Position numbers and translations under genes: made by a program
From: an uncultured Archangium sp.
Lineage (GTDB): Bacteria; Myxococcota; Myxococcia; Myxococcales; Myxococcaceae
Reading direction: 5' to 3'
Length of the DNA: 22,253 bases
NCBI GenBank assembly: GCA_946479335.1
Contig: CAMLFP010000051.1
Span: forward strand, 1 to 22,253
The notes under the pieces: generated by a model
What the model was told of the DNA's origin: nothing
What the model saw: only the letters and a program-made list of their open reading frames with translations
Databases searched by the model: none
In this document: positions 1 through 7,888 of the stretch, in pieces
Position numbering within the stretch: position 1 is the first letter of the stretch
Layout of the letters: each line of letters begins with the position of its first letter

Positions 1-1
1 C

Positions 2-244
2 TATTACTGCGCGCAGGGCTGCACGACGGTCGGTGACTCCACGGGGCTGCGCACCGGCTACTCGTGCTGGCAGCGCTCGCACAGCGACGCCGGCGTCGTC
101 GGGGTGGTGTGGCCGTCTGAGTGCACCAGCACGGCCGATTGCTCCAGCTACGCGACGGCCCTCCCGCAGTACCAGTGGAGCTGCAACACCGCCGCCGGCT
201 TCTGCTGCACCGGCGACGCGGGCTGCATCACCACGCTGCGCTGA
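2..244 (+). CDS. C-terminal end of a Cys-rich, probably exported protein (5' end outside window)
   Basis: The reading frame is open from the window edge (codons start at base 2) to a TGA at 242-244, giving the last 80 residues. Nine cysteines fall in these 80 residues, including a CC pair near the end, with many Ser, Thr, Gly and Tyr and few charged residues. This composition is typical of disulfide-stabilised extracellular or outer-surface proteins. Third codon positions are almost all G or C, as in the neighbouring genes, so the frame is very likely coding. The N-terminus, and with it any signal peptide or main domain, lies outside the window. I do not recognise a family and assign no function. 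A strong terminator follows directly. Confidence 0.65.
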   Translation, partial: YYCAQGCTTVGDSTGLRTGYSCWQRSHSDAGVVGVVWPSECTSTADCSSYATALPQYQWSCNTAAGFCCTGDAGCITTLR

Positions 245-265
245 AGCGACCGGCACCGCAGACCC

Positions 266-305
266 CGGGCTCCGGAGCGATGGCTCCGGGGCCCGTTGTT
301 TTTTT
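266..305 (+). terminator. Rho-independent terminator of the Cys-rich gene
   Basis: A 13-bp stem (266-278 with 283-295, one G-T wobble) closes a 4-base loop (GATG) and is followed by a T-rich tract at 296-305 (TTG then seven T). It begins 21 bases after the stop codon at 244. The mirror-image T tract needed for termination in the minus direction is missing, so it acts on the plus strand only. This is the clearest intrinsic terminator in the window. Confidence 0.9.
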
Positions 306-395
306 GAGCCTCCGGACACCGCGAGGAGCCGGGTGCCACCTCGCTCCGTTCACGCCGCGTCTTCCGCTCCGGCTCGGCCCGCTTTTCAGCAGCCG

Positions 396-1682
396 CTAGA
401 CGCGCGGGGAGAGTTCGCTGACCAGCGCTTCGATCTCCGAAGACAGCTCGCGACCCTCTTCGAGCAGCCGCGCCTTCAAGCGACGACGGCTCAGCAGCAC
501 GAAGAAGGTGCGCGCGTCGTGCAGCGCGGAGAGGCGGCGCTCCACGAAGAGCCGCGTGAAGAGCGCGAGCACCGGCGTGGCGACGAACGCCGCGAGCCCC
601 GCCAGCGGCCCGGCGCTCCACCACGCGAGCCCCGTGAGCAACGCCCACCACAGCGGCGCGACCAGCATCGAGGTGAGCACCTTCACCGTCGACTCCACGT
701 CTTCCTCGGGCTTCGCCGCCTTCACCGCGAGCAGCGGCAGGTAGTACGGCACCACGAACGTCACCAGGCCCAGCGCGGCGACCGGCAGCGACACCAACCA
801 CAGGAGGTTGCGCACCACGAACCACGCCACCGTGAGCGGCTGGTAGCGCGACGAGAGGTCGTCGGGCGAGACCCGCAGCAACGCGAGCCGCCCGTTGAAC
901 TGCGCGAGCCCGGCCTTCAACGCCTCGAGGCGCGCGGGCTGCTCATCGCGCAGCACCTGCACGCCGCGCGCGAAGGCCTTGAGGCGCTCGGGCGCGCCGA
1001 CTTTTCCATCTGACGACAGCGCAAAGAGCGCCTCCGCGGTCTTCAGCAACGGGAGCTCGTCGCGCGCGGCGAGGTTCAACGTCACCGCGCGCAGCGCATC
1101 GGCGATGGCCTGGGTCAGCGCGCGCGGCTCGACGCCCTTCTCCACGGCCAGCGGCGCGCCGACCTCCACGTGCACGGCGGAGTGGAAGAGGTGCTTGGCC
1201 TCGTAGGTGATGCCCACGGGCACGAGGTGCACCGGCGCGCCCTGCTCCGCGGCGGCCAACACGATGCGCGCGGCGCCGGTCTTCAGCGCCGAGAGCTGCG
1301 GCTCGCTGTGCGACTTGCCCTCCGGGAAGATGGTGATGGCGTGCCCCGCGACCAGCGCGTTGGTGGCGGCGCTCAGCGTGCCTTCATTCTTCGAGGTGTC
1401 ACCGTCGCCGTCTTGCTTGCGGAAGACGGGCAGCGCCCCGAGGCCGCGCAACACCGCGCCCAACACCGGGAGGCGGAAGAGCGGCTCCTTCGCGAGGAAG
1501 GTGACCTGCCGCTTCGAGAGCACGAAGACGATGCCCGGGTCGACGAGCCCGTTGGGGTGGTTGCCGACGTACATCACCGGGCCTTCCAACGAGAGGCCGC
1601 CGTGGGGGTCGACCGGCGCTTCGAGGCGGAAGAAGAGGTGCAGCGCCAGCGAGGCCGCGCCGCGAAACAACCGGTAGAACAT
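396..1682 (-). CDS. PlsC-type 1-acylglycerol-3-phosphate acyltransferase family protein with a membrane C-terminal extension
   Basis: The 428-residue product probably transfers an acyl chain to a (lyso)phospholipid-type acceptor at the membrane. Motif I is NHPNGLVD (residues 41-48, the NHx4D catalytic pair). A second conserved block spans about 62-88 (FLAKEPLF to PVFRK), and motif III is FPEG at 119-122 followed by KSHSEP. Simple PlsC enzymes are about 240 residues. Here the extra C-terminal half carries hydrophobic segments at about 284-322 and 338-380 and ends in a basic, amphipathic tail, a layout seen in larger LPLAT/GPAT-like proteins. The ATG overlaps the stop of the upstream 69-residue ORF as TGATG, so translation is probably coupled. 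The exact acyl acceptor cannot be told from sequence. Confidence 0.87.
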   Translation of the reverse strand: MFYRLFRGAASLALHLFFRLEAPVDPHGGLSLEGPVMYVGNHPNGLVDPGIVFVLSKRQVTFLAKEPLFRLPVLGAVLRGLGALPVFRKQDGDGDTSKNEGTLSAATNALVAGHAITIFPEGKSHSEPQLSALKTGAARIVLAAAEQGAPVHLVPVGITYEAKHLFHSAVHVEVGAPLAVEKGVEPRALTQAIADALRAVTLNLAARDELPLLKTAEALFALSSDGKVGAPERLKAFARGVQVLRDEQPARLEALKAGLAQFNGRLALLRVSPDDLSSRYQPLTVAWFVVRNLLWLVSLPVAALGLVTFVVPYYLPLLAVKAAKPEEDVESTVKVLTSMLVAPLWWALLTGLAWWSAGPLAGLAAFVATPVLALFTRLFVERRLSALHDARTFFVLLSRRRLKARLLEEGRELSSEIEALVSELSPRV

Positions 1683-1891
1683 CAGCGCTCCGGGGGCTTG
1701 CTGCGCTCGAGGAACTCGCCCTGCTTCTGGTAGCCGTTGCGCTCGAGGCGCTGCTTCTCGACGAGGTCGGCCGCGCGCGAGAGCAGCTTCGAGAGCATGC
1801 GGAACCCGTCGGCCACCGCCTTCTCCAGTTGCTCCTGGCGCTCGCGGCGCGCGGCGGCGGTCTTCTCACTGCGAAAGAGTCTCAGCGGCAT
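1682..1891 (-). CDS. Small charged helical protein, translationally coupled to the acyltransferase
   Basis: This 69-residue product has a basic N-terminus (MPLRLFRSEK) and a long charged, probably alpha-helical region over about residues 11-50, rich in Arg, Glu, Gln and Leu in a heptad-like pattern. There is no membrane segment and no cysteine. Its TGA shares one base with the ATG of the acyltransferase gene (TGATG at 1684-1680 on the minus strand), so the two proteins are probably made together. A partner or membrane-recruitment role for the acyltransferase is a guess from this coupling. Codon third positions are GC-rich, supporting a real gene. I do not recognise the family. Confidence 0.65.
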   Translation of the reverse strand: MPLRLFRSEKTAAARRERQEQLEKAVADGFRMLSKLLSRAADLVEKQRLERNGYQKQGEFLERSKPPER

Positions 1892-1904
1892 GCTTTGCGG
1901 CTTC

Positions 1905-1921
1905 TTACCAACCTCTGGTAA
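1905..1921. promoter_or_regulatory. Perfect palindrome TTACCA-N5-TGGTAA in the divergent intergenic region (candidate operator)
   Basis: The 41-base gap (1892-1932) between the minus-strand small gene and the plus-strand dehydrogenase contains TTACCA (1905-1910), spacer ACCTC and TGGTAA (1916-1921). The arms match perfectly and are AT-richer than their surroundings. The site lies 13 bases from one start codon and 11 bases from the other. It could act as a shared operator or overlap both promoters. No regulator gene is adjacent and I cannot name a binding family. Confidence 0.45.
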
Positions 1922-1932
1922 CGCATACCGCC

Positions 1933-2814
1933 GTGAGCATCCAACGCGTCGGTTTTCTCGGTCTCGGCCTGATGGGCACGCCCATGGCCAGGAATTTGAA
2001 AAAGAAGGGCTTCGAGGTCGTGGTGTGGAACCGCTCGCCCGACAAGGCGCGCGCGCTGGCTGCCGAGGGCCTCGAGATCGCCGCCACGCCGGAGGAACTG
2101 GCAGGCCGGGTCGACGCGTTCTGTACCTGCGTGGCGGACCCGAAGGCGCTCGAGAGTGTCGCTGACTCGCTGCTGCGCGGCGCGAAGGCGGGGCAGCTCT
2201 TCATCGACTTCTCCACGGTGTCGGTCGAGCTGGTGAAGGCGCTGGGCGCGCGCTTCGCGGCGAAGGGCGTCGACATGGCCGACGCGCCGGTGACGGGCAG
2301 CAAGGGCGGCGCCGAGAAGGGCACGCTGGTCATCATGACGGGCTGCTCGGCGGCGACGTTGGCGCGCGCCACGCCCGTCTTCCAGGCGGTGGGCGAGAAG
2401 GTGGTGCACTGCGGAGAGCTCGGCGCGGGTACGCAGGTCAAGCTGGCGGGCAACGCGCTCATCGCGGCGATGCTGCAGAGCTTCTCCGAGGGGCTGCTGT
2501 TGACGCAGAAGGCCGGCGTCGACCCGCGCAAGTTCATCGAGGTGGTGCAGGCGTCGGGCTTCCGCTCGCCGTACTTCGACTTCAAGGGCAAGGCGATCCT
2601 CGAGCGCGACTTCTCCACGCACTTCGCCATCGACCTGATGCACAAAGACGTGTCGCTCTTCCTCGACAACGCGGCGGCGCACCGCGTGCCGACGCCCACC
2701 GCCGCCAGCCTGCGCGAGACGTACAACTTCGCGCGCGCCAGCGGCCTGGGAGAGAAGGACATCACCGCCGTCATCACCGCGTACGAAGACGTGGTGGGAG
2801 TGAAGGTGCACTGA
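1933..2814 (+). CDS. NAD(P)-dependent beta-hydroxyacid dehydrogenase (3-hydroxyisobutyrate dehydrogenase / glyoxylate-succinate semialdehyde reductase type)
   Basis: The 293-residue enzyme reversibly oxidises a short beta- or gamma-hydroxyacid using NAD(P). Its length is normal for the family. The Rossmann motif is GLGLMG at residues 10-15. The substrate-binding block DAPVTGS is at 117-123 and the GGAEKGTL stretch follows. The expected catalytic lysine is K170 (QVKLAGNAL), and the C-terminal cofactor-side motif DLMHKD is at 234-239. Arg at 34 after the second strand (VWNR) is compatible with NADP preference, as in GLYR-type succinate-semialdehyde or glyoxylate reductases, but the substrate is not certain. 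The GTG start at 1933 is the first start in the frame and lies 11 bases after the palindrome; no strong Shine-Dalgarno is visible. Its TGA overlaps the next ATG by one base. Confidence 0.9.
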   Translation: MSIQRVGFLGLGLMGTPMARNLKKKGFEVVVWNRSPDKARALAAEGLEIAATPEELAGRVDAFCTCVADPKALESVADSLLRGAKAGQLFIDFSTVSVELVKALGARFAAKGVDMADAPVTGSKGGAEKGTLVIMTGCSAATLARATPVFQAVGEKVVHCGELGAGTQVKLAGNALIAAMLQSFSEGLLLTQKAGVDPRKFIEVVQASGFRSPYFDFKGKAILERDFSTHFAIDLMHKDVSLFLDNAAAHRVPTPTAASLRETYNFARASGLGEKDITAVITAYEDVVGVKVH

Positions 2815-3347
2815 TGCGCGCGGGTCTCTTCGTGGCAGGCGGTTGTCTGGGGTTGTTGGCCGGGGCGCTGGTGCTCTCGCACCACATCTCCACCCCGGAG
2901 CCCGTGACGCTCGCGGAGCCCCTCGCGCCCGCGCCCGCCGTGGTCGCGCCCGTCGCCGCGCCGCCCGTCGTGGTGAACCGCGCGACGCCGCCGCCTCCGC
3001 CGCCCCCGGAGGGCATGCAGCGGCCCGAGTTCGACGCCGCCGACGCCACGCTGGCGAACCCCAACGCGTCGAACGGTTCGGTGCGTGACGCGCTGGGGTT
3101 GTTCCAGCGGTGCGTTCAGTACGAGCCGGCCAACAAGCGCTGCGTCGCCAGCCTCCAGACGGCGCAGGCGCGCGCCGCGGCGCTGCCTCCCGACCCGGCG
3201 CCGGTGGTCGTCGACGACCCGAAGTTCCGCGCGGTGGGCGAGAAGCTCAACCGCAAGCGTGACCTCGCGCGGCTGCGCACCCTGCCCACCCTGAAGAACA
3301 CCGCGCAGATCCCCGAGCGGATGAAGGTCAAGCTCGAGGAGAAGTGA
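2814..3347 (+). CDS. Membrane-anchored Pro-rich protein with one TPR-like helix pair
   Basis: This 177-residue product starts inside the TGA of the dehydrogenase (TGATG), so the two are probably co-translated. Residues 4-22 form one hydrophobic segment (uncleaved anchor or signal peptide), followed by a Pro/Ala/Val-rich linker (about 28-65, with a run of seven prolines). A small globular part at about 88-122 resembles a single TPR-like unit with the pattern ALGLFQRCVQYEPANKRC. Two cysteines (100 and 110) lie close enough to form a disulfide in the periplasm. The tail is basic. The last 20 bases overlap the 3' end of the convergent aminopeptidase gene. I do not recognise the family; lineage-specific envelope proteins of this layout are common in myxobacteria (general knowledge). 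Confidence 0.7.
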   Translation: MRAGLFVAGGCLGLLAGALVLSHHISTPEPVTLAEPLAPAPAVVAPVAAPPVVVNRATPPPPPPPEGMQRPEFDAADATLANPNASNGSVRDALGLFQRCVQYEPANKRCVASLQTAQARAAALPPDPAPVVVDDPKFRAVGEKLNRKRDLARLRTLPTLKNTAQIPERMKVKLEEK

Positions 3348-5796
3348 CCTTCTTCTCCAGCTTCTCCTGAAGCTCGCGCACCTGCAGCGTGAGCTTGTCG
3401 AGCTCCGCGCGCAGCGACGAGAGCTCCTTCGCCGGTGACTTCGCCCGCAACGAGCGGATCGCCTCACGCGCCAGCCGCTGCTCGCGGCCGTCGGTGAACG
3501 GCGTCGAGGAGAGCGGGCCGATGAGCCGCTCGTCTCCGAGGGTGTGCGCGGCGTCGATGGCCGCCAGCCGCACGCGGAAGTTCTCGTCGCGCAGGTGCTT
3601 GCCGATGAGCTCCACGGCCTCGGTCTTCTTGTCGAGCGGCTCGGCCAGCTTCGCCAGCGCGATGATGGCGGCGCGGCGGCCGAACACCGGCTGCCCCGGC
3701 GCCAGCGCGTCGAGCACCGGCTGCCAGCCGCGCGGGTCCTTGAGCTCCGCGAAGCCGTCGATGGCGCCGACGCGCACCGCGTCCTGGAAGGCGACGCGGC
3801 CCATCAACTTCGTCAACGTCTCCACCGCGTGCGCGCCGCGGAGGCGGCCCAGCGCGCGGCCGAGCTCGCCCTCCACGAAGCCGCTGGCGTCGCCCGACTT
3901 CGCCATCGCCGCGAGCGCCTTCGAGATCTCCTCGTCTCCGCGGAAGTTGCCGAGCGCGGCCACCACCGCACGGCGGGCCTTGGGGTGCTTCACCGACAGC
4001 GACGCGAGCAACGCGGCCCGCGCGCCCGGCGTCCGCAGCTGGCCCAGCGCCTTCGCGCACGCGGCGCGGGTGCCCCAGAAGACGCGCTCGGTCTTGAGCA
4101 CCTTCGCGAGCGCCTGAATCGACGCGGCCGAGGTGTCCTTCGAGAGCGCGGCGGCGGCCTCGGTGCGCGCGCGCGCGACGGCCGCGTGCTGCAGTTCGTG
4201 ACGCCACCAGCCCAGCGGCTTGTCGACCTCGAGCGCGGCCAGGAGATCGCGGTGCGCGTCGATCACCACCTCCGAGGGCTCGCGCGCCGCGTCGAGGAAG
4301 AAGGTGTGCTCCTTCTGCGAGACCGCGAGCTGGTGCGTGGTGGTCTGCGCGCCGACCGTCACCTGCACCGGCAGCGTCAGCGCGTAGGGCTCGCCGTCTT
4401 GCGTCTGCTTCAACGACAGGCGCACCGCCTTGCGGCCGGCGTCGTACTTCGCGTCGACCTTGAGCTGCGGGTGCCCCGCGCGGAGCACGTACTCGTCGAA
4501 GAAGCGGTCGATGTTGCGGCCGGAGGTGCGCTCGACGGCGCGCGCGAGATCCACCGTCTCCACGGAGCCGCCGGCGTGGGCGGCGACGTATTCGCGCAGC
4601 GCCGCGTAGAAGGCCTCGTCGCCGAGCCGGCAGCGGAGCTCATGGAGCACCAGCCCGCCCTTCTCGTAGAGGTGGCGATCGAACAGGTCGATGGGCGCGT
4701 CGAACTTGCGCGCGACGATGGGCCGCGCGTAGCGCTCGGAGACCTCCGCGAAGTACGTCTCGAGATCGCCCTTGCGCTGATGGTCGGCCTCGTCGAGCGA
4801 CTCCCCTTGCTCGGTCCACAGCACCTCGGAGTAGGTCGCGAAGCCCTCGTTGAGCCAGCCGTGCGGCCAGTCGCGGCAGGTCAGCAGGTCACCGAACCAC
4901 TGGTGCGCGAGCTCGTGGGAGATGAGCGGCTCGGCGCTGTAGTCGGCGTGCGCGCGCGCGTCGTGCAGCACGGAGTCGGTCAGCGTGGTGGCCGAGGTGT
5001 TCTCCATGCCGCCGAAGATGAACTCCTTCACGAAGACCTGCGCGTAGTCGCCCCACGGGTACGGCTGGCCGGTGAGCTTCTCGAAGAGCGCCAGCATCTC
5101 AGGGGTGCGCTTCACGCAGCGGAGCGCGTCGTCTTTGCGCCCGGGCGGGAACAGCGTGCGCACCTTCATGTCTCCGTGGCGCTGCTCGAGCACCTCGAAG
5201 TTCCCCACCACCAGCGTCACCAGGTACGGGGCGTGCGGCGCCTCCAGCTTCCAGTGCATGGTGCGGCGGGCGCCCTTCGTCTTGTCACTGACAAGTTCAC
5301 CGTTCGACAACGAGTTGAACTTCTTCGGGAAGTGCGCGGTCACCTCCGTGCTGCACTTCTGCGCCGGCGTGTCGAGGCAGGGGAAATAGTGGCGCGAGTC
5401 GATGTCCTGGCCCTGGGTCCACGCCTGCTCCTGGCCCACGAAGTACAGGCCGCGCTGCGGCGTCGCCTGGTAGGTGATGCGCACGGTGAACTCGGTGTGC
5501 GCCTTGATGACCCGCGGCAACAGCACGTGCAGCGCCTCGCCGGAACTCTGGTCGAAGGGCACCGCCTTGCCGTCGACCTCCACCTTCTTCACGTCGAGAT
5601 CGACCGCGTCGAACGACACACGCTTCACCGGCGTCACCGCCACCAGCGAGTGCGTGGCGACGCCCGAGACCGAGGCCTTCTCGAAGTCGAGGTCGAGGTC
5701 GAGCGCGAGGTGCACCGCGGTGACCGGGCGATCTTCTGCGTAGTGGAGCTTCGCGGTCTCGAGAGAAAACGGATGGGGCTCGTCGATGCGGTGCAT
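3328..5796 (-). CDS. M1 family zinc aminopeptidase with C-terminal HEAT-like repeats
   Basis: The 822-residue enzyme should remove N-terminal residues from peptides. The exopeptidase signature is GGMEN (262-266; family GxMEN). The zinc site is HELAH at 294-298 with the third ligand E317 (NEGFA). Y377 in HLYEKGG fits the transition-state tyrosine. An N-terminal beta domain covers about 20-200. After the catalytic part, from about 530 on, Ala/Leu/Lys-rich helical repeats of HEAT type follow (for example around RRAVVAALGNFRGDE and NFRVRLAAIDAAHTLGD), ending in a short coiled coil. No signal peptide is seen, so it is probably cytoplasmic. The ATG at 5796 is fixed by an in-frame TAG four codons upstream. 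No Shine-Dalgarno is visible. Its 3' end overlaps the convergent gene by 20 bases. Confidence 0.93.
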   Translation of the reverse strand: MHRIDEPHPFSLETAKLHYAEDRPVTAVHLALDLDLDFEKASVSGVATHSLVAVTPVKRVSFDAVDLDVKKVEVDGKAVPFDQSSGEALHVLLPRVIKAHTEFTVRITYQATPQRGLYFVGQEQAWTQGQDIDSRHYFPCLDTPAQKCSTEVTAHFPKKFNSLSNGELVSDKTKGARRTMHWKLEAPHAPYLVTLVVGNFEVLEQRHGDMKVRTLFPPGRKDDALRCVKRTPEMLALFEKLTGQPYPWGDYAQVFVKEFIFGGMENTSATTLTDSVLHDARAHADYSAEPLISHELAHQWFGDLLTCRDWPHGWLNEGFATYSEVLWTEQGESLDEADHQRKGDLETYFAEVSERYARPIVARKFDAPIDLFDRHLYEKGGLVLHELRCRLGDEAFYAALREYVAAHAGGSVETVDLARAVERTSGRNIDRFFDEYVLRAGHPQLKVDAKYDAGRKAVRLSLKQTQDGEPYALTLPVQVTVGAQTTTHQLAVSQKEHTFFLDAAREPSEVVIDAHRDLLAALEVDKPLGWWRHELQHAAVARARTEAAAALSKDTSAASIQALAKVLKTERVFWGTRAACAKALGQLRTPGARAALLASLSVKHPKARRAVVAALGNFRGDEEISKALAAMAKSGDASGFVEGELGRALGRLRGAHAVETLTKLMGRVAFQDAVRVGAIDGFAELKDPRGWQPVLDALAPGQPVFGRRAAIIALAKLAEPLDKKTEAVELIGKHLRDENFRVRLAAIDAAHTLGDERLIGPLSSTPFTDGREQRLAREAIRSLRAKSPAKELSSLRAELDKLTLQVRELQEKLEKKVTSPRA

Positions 5797-5805
5797 GGGC
5801 GCGGA

Positions 5806-5834
5806 ACGCTAGGGCCGCTCGTCGCGCGCACCAA
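5806..5834 (-). promoter_or_regulatory. Weak candidate promoter for the aminopeptidase gene
   Basis: In the 81-base divergent gap, the minus strand reads TTGGTG (5834-5829), a 17-base spacer, then TAGCGT (5811-5806). These match the -35 and -10 consensus at three positions each. The -10 element would end only 9 bases from the ATG, giving an almost leaderless mRNA, which fits the missing Shine-Dalgarno. This is a weak call in GC-rich DNA. Confidence 0.25.
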
Positions 5835-5877
5835 CCAGAAACCCGAACCCCGGCGCACGGTGGGTTACGTTTCACGC

Positions 5878-6561
5878 ATGAACAGAACGGCGTGGGTGGT
5901 GGTGGCCGTGGGCTTTCTGCTGGGCGTCGCGGTCGGGGTGTCGTTGACGCTGCGCTTCGGGGAGCCGGCGGTGATTCGAGAAGAGGCGGCGTCGCGCGCG
6001 CAGGAGCCGCTCGCCGAGCCCGCGCTCACCAACGTGGCCGAGCAGGCTACCTGGCTGCGCAGGGAGCTGGCGGCCGCGCGCGCCGAGTTGAACGCCGAGC
6101 GCGCGAAGAACCAACAGGCGCAAGCGTCGCTCGAGGTGGTCATGGCCCAACGCGCGGCCGCGCTGGCGACCCTCGAGATCGCGCACGTCCCGCCGGGCGC
6201 GGAGAAGCCGGTGCCGTTTCCTCCGGATGCCGGCGTCTTCGCAGAGGCGACGTTCCGCGAGACCGTGAAGGAGCTCGTGGAGAAGTGTTCCGCACAGCTC
6301 GGCTGGGGGAACGCGCAGGTCGATTGCGACGAATACCCGTGTCAGGTGTTCTTCGACGAGTCGGGTGAGCGGCAAAAGGACTACTCGCTCAAAGACTGCG
6401 CCCCGTGGGAGCGCCGGTACCCGAACTCGGCGATGCACATGGAGAGATCGCCCGATGGCGGCACGGGACACTTCGGCCTCTTCGCGCTCCCGAGCGATGA
6501 CCCGCAGGGCGAGGCGATCTTCTTCCGCAGCCGCGATCGCTTCACGCGCCACTTCCCGTGA
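5878..6561 (+). CDS. Membrane-anchored coiled-coil protein with a Cys-containing C-terminal domain
   Basis: The 227-residue product starts at the ATG at 5878. The same frame runs open far upstream, but that part is antisense to the aminopeptidase gene, and residues 5-26 after this ATG form a clean hydrophobic anchor. Residues 54-100 are Ala/Glu/Arg/Gln-rich and probably coiled coil. The C-terminal domain (about 115-227) has four cysteines (137, 150, 155, 174), including the pattern VDCDEYPC, and is likely periplasmic with disulfides. It is divergent from the aminopeptidase and 78 bases upstream of the response regulator start. I do not recognise the family. Similar DC-x-E-x-PC patterns recur in myxobacterial envelope proteins as far as I recall; this is not verified here. 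Confidence 0.75.
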   Translation: MNRTAWVVVAVGFLLGVAVGVSLTLRFGEPAVIREEAASRAQEPLAEPALTNVAEQATWLRRELAAARAELNAERAKNQQAQASLEVVMAQRAAALATLEIAHVPPGAEKPVPFPPDAGVFAEATFRETVKELVEKCSAQLGWGNAQVDCDEYPCQVFFDESGERQKDYSLKDCAPWERRYPNSAMHMERSPDGGTGHFGLFALPSDDPQGEAIFFRSRDRFTRHFP

Positions 6562-6639
6562 CGGCGTGATGTCGGTGTTCGCATCACACGGTGCAGGTCG
6601 GGTAGCGGTAGCGCGCCGCGCGAGTTAACAGACCGCGTG

Positions 6640-7068
6640 ATGTCTGAAGCCCGCCCCAACGTGTTGATCGTCGACGATGACGCAGGCGTGCTGAAGAGCC
6701 TCGAGCTGCTCCTTGGCGACGACTGCGAAGTCGTGACCTCCGAGTCGTCGACACGCGCGCTGGAGCTGGCGACGCGGCTGCACTTCGACGTCGTGGTGAC
6801 CGACTTCCGCATGCCGGAGATGAACGGCACCGAGTTCGCCGCCGCCCTCAAGCAGCGCCTCACGCCGATGCCCTACATGCTGATGCTCACCGGCACGCCG
6901 AGTGAGGTGAAGCAGACGCTGCCCGGCGCCAGCGAGCTGGTGATGGTGTTGGCGAAGCCCTTCGACCCGGAGCGGATGTTGCGCATGGTTCTTCAGGTGG
7001 GGCGGCTGGCGGTCAACCGCCGTCACGCGGCGCCGTCACCGAAGACCGATGACGACCCACGCCGCTGA
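6640..7068 (+). CDS. Stand-alone response regulator (receiver domain only)
   Basis: The 142-residue product is a CheY-like receiver. The acidic pocket is at residues 12-14 (VDDD), the phospho-acceptor is D55 (VVVTDFRMPEMNG), the switch Thr is T84 (MLTGTP) and the conserved Lys is K106 (LAKPFD). No DNA-binding or enzymatic output domain follows, only a short basic, Pro-containing tail, so it would signal by protein contact or phosphotransfer. The gene overlaps the kinase gene by 20 bases, so both are co-transcribed and the kinase is its likely partner. The start is GTG 6637 or ATG 6640; I prefer the ATG. Neither has a clear Shine-Dalgarno. The bases GCGTGATGTC at the start recur 71 bases upstream. 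Confidence 0.92.
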   Translation: MSEARPNVLIVDDDAGVLKSLELLLGDDCEVVTSESSTRALELATRLHFDVVVTDFRMPEMNGTEFAAALKQRLTPMPYMLMLTGTPSEVKQTLPGASELVMVLAKPFDPERMLRMVLQVGRLAVNRRHAAPSPKTDDDPRR

Positions 7069-7888
7069 GCGAGAGAGCATCCGCCGGGCGCTGCGCAGCG
7101 AGCGGCTCCTGAACGCGCGGCGCACGCACCTGGTTCGCGCCGTCGCGCTGGTGTTCTTCGCCGGGCTCTTCGCGGTGCTGGCCATCGCCCGCGGTGACGG
7201 GGCGTGGAACACCGACTTCACGGCGCTGTTCGCGTGGGCCGCGCTGGCGGCGCTCTTCGTGGCCGGCTCGCGCGTCAGCGACACGGTGGGCGACTGGCTG
7301 GTGCTCGCGCCCGCCCTCGTCGACATGCCGTTCATCTACGAGGTGCAACGCGCGCAGTACCCCACCACCCCGAGCCCCTCCGGCGTGGCGGGGTTCTCGA
7401 TGGGGTTGTTCGCGCTGCTGCTGGCCATCGCGGCGCTGTCGAGTGCGCGCTGGCAGCTCTGGCTGACGGCGGCGTCGGCGTCGGTGTGGGAGGTGCTGCT
7501 GCAGCGCGAGGCCGGCGTGTCGGTGGGGGCGCAGGTCTCGGCGGTGGTGGTGCTCGGCCTGACGGCCTTCATGCTCACCTACGCGAGCGACCGCCGCGTG
7601 GAGCTGCTGGTACAGACCGGTCGCCGCGAGAAGCTGGCCGCGCTGGGGCAGCTCTCGGCGGGCGTGGGGCACGACCTGCGCAACCCGCTGGCCGCGGTGT
7701 CGAACTCGATCTTCGTGCTGCGACGTCGCCTCGAGAAGACCGAGGCGCTGACGCCGGGGGTCGAGCAACCGCTCGCGCTCGCCGAACGCGAGCTGGCCGC
7801 GAGCCAGCGCATCATCAGCGATCTCCTCGACTACGCGCGCGAGACGCCGTGGGAGCTGAAGCCCGTGCCGATGCGTGAGCTGCTCTAA
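7049..7888 (+). CDS. Sensor histidine kinase, membrane and DHp (HisKA) part, ended by an in-frame TAA
   Basis: This 279-residue ORF holds the N-terminal half of a sensor kinase. About five to six hydrophobic segments (roughly 29-48, 55-73, 81-98, 115-131, 136-151, 161-179) form a membrane sensor with only short loops. A HisKA domain follows, with the phospho-accepting H208 in GVGHDLRNPL, and its second helix runs to about 265. The ORF stops at TAA 7886-7888 right after KPVPMRELL, where the link to the ATPase domain should be. The missing ATPase domain lies immediately downstream in the same reading frame (7901-8323). Either the kinase is inactivated, or it works as two polypeptides. It overlaps the response regulator gene by 20 bases. 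Confidence 0.88.
   Translation: MTTHAAERESIRRALRSERLLNARRTHLVRAVALVFFAGLFAVLAIARGDGAWNTDFTALFAWAALAALFVAGSRVSDTVGDWLVLAPALVDMPFIYEVQRAQYPTTPSPSGVAGFSMGLFALLLAIAALSSARWQLWLTAASASVWEVLLQREAGVSVGAQVSAVVVLGLTAFMLTYASDRRVELLVQTGRREKLAALGQLSAGVGHDLRNPLAAVSNSIFVLRRRLEKTEALTPGVEQPLALAERELAASQRIISDLLDYARETPWELKPVPMRELL

Noticed and set aside
3544..5877. Very long plus-strand open frame opposite the aminopeptidase gene
   Set aside because: It mirrors the codon bias of the minus-strand gene, has an Arg/His/Val-rich composition without domains, and only its last part (from 5878) shows a membrane anchor and real protein character.
6566..6587. Hairpin GTGATG-N10-CATCAC as terminator after the anchored coiled-coil gene
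   Set aside because: The stem is only 6 bp with a 10-base loop and no T tract follows.
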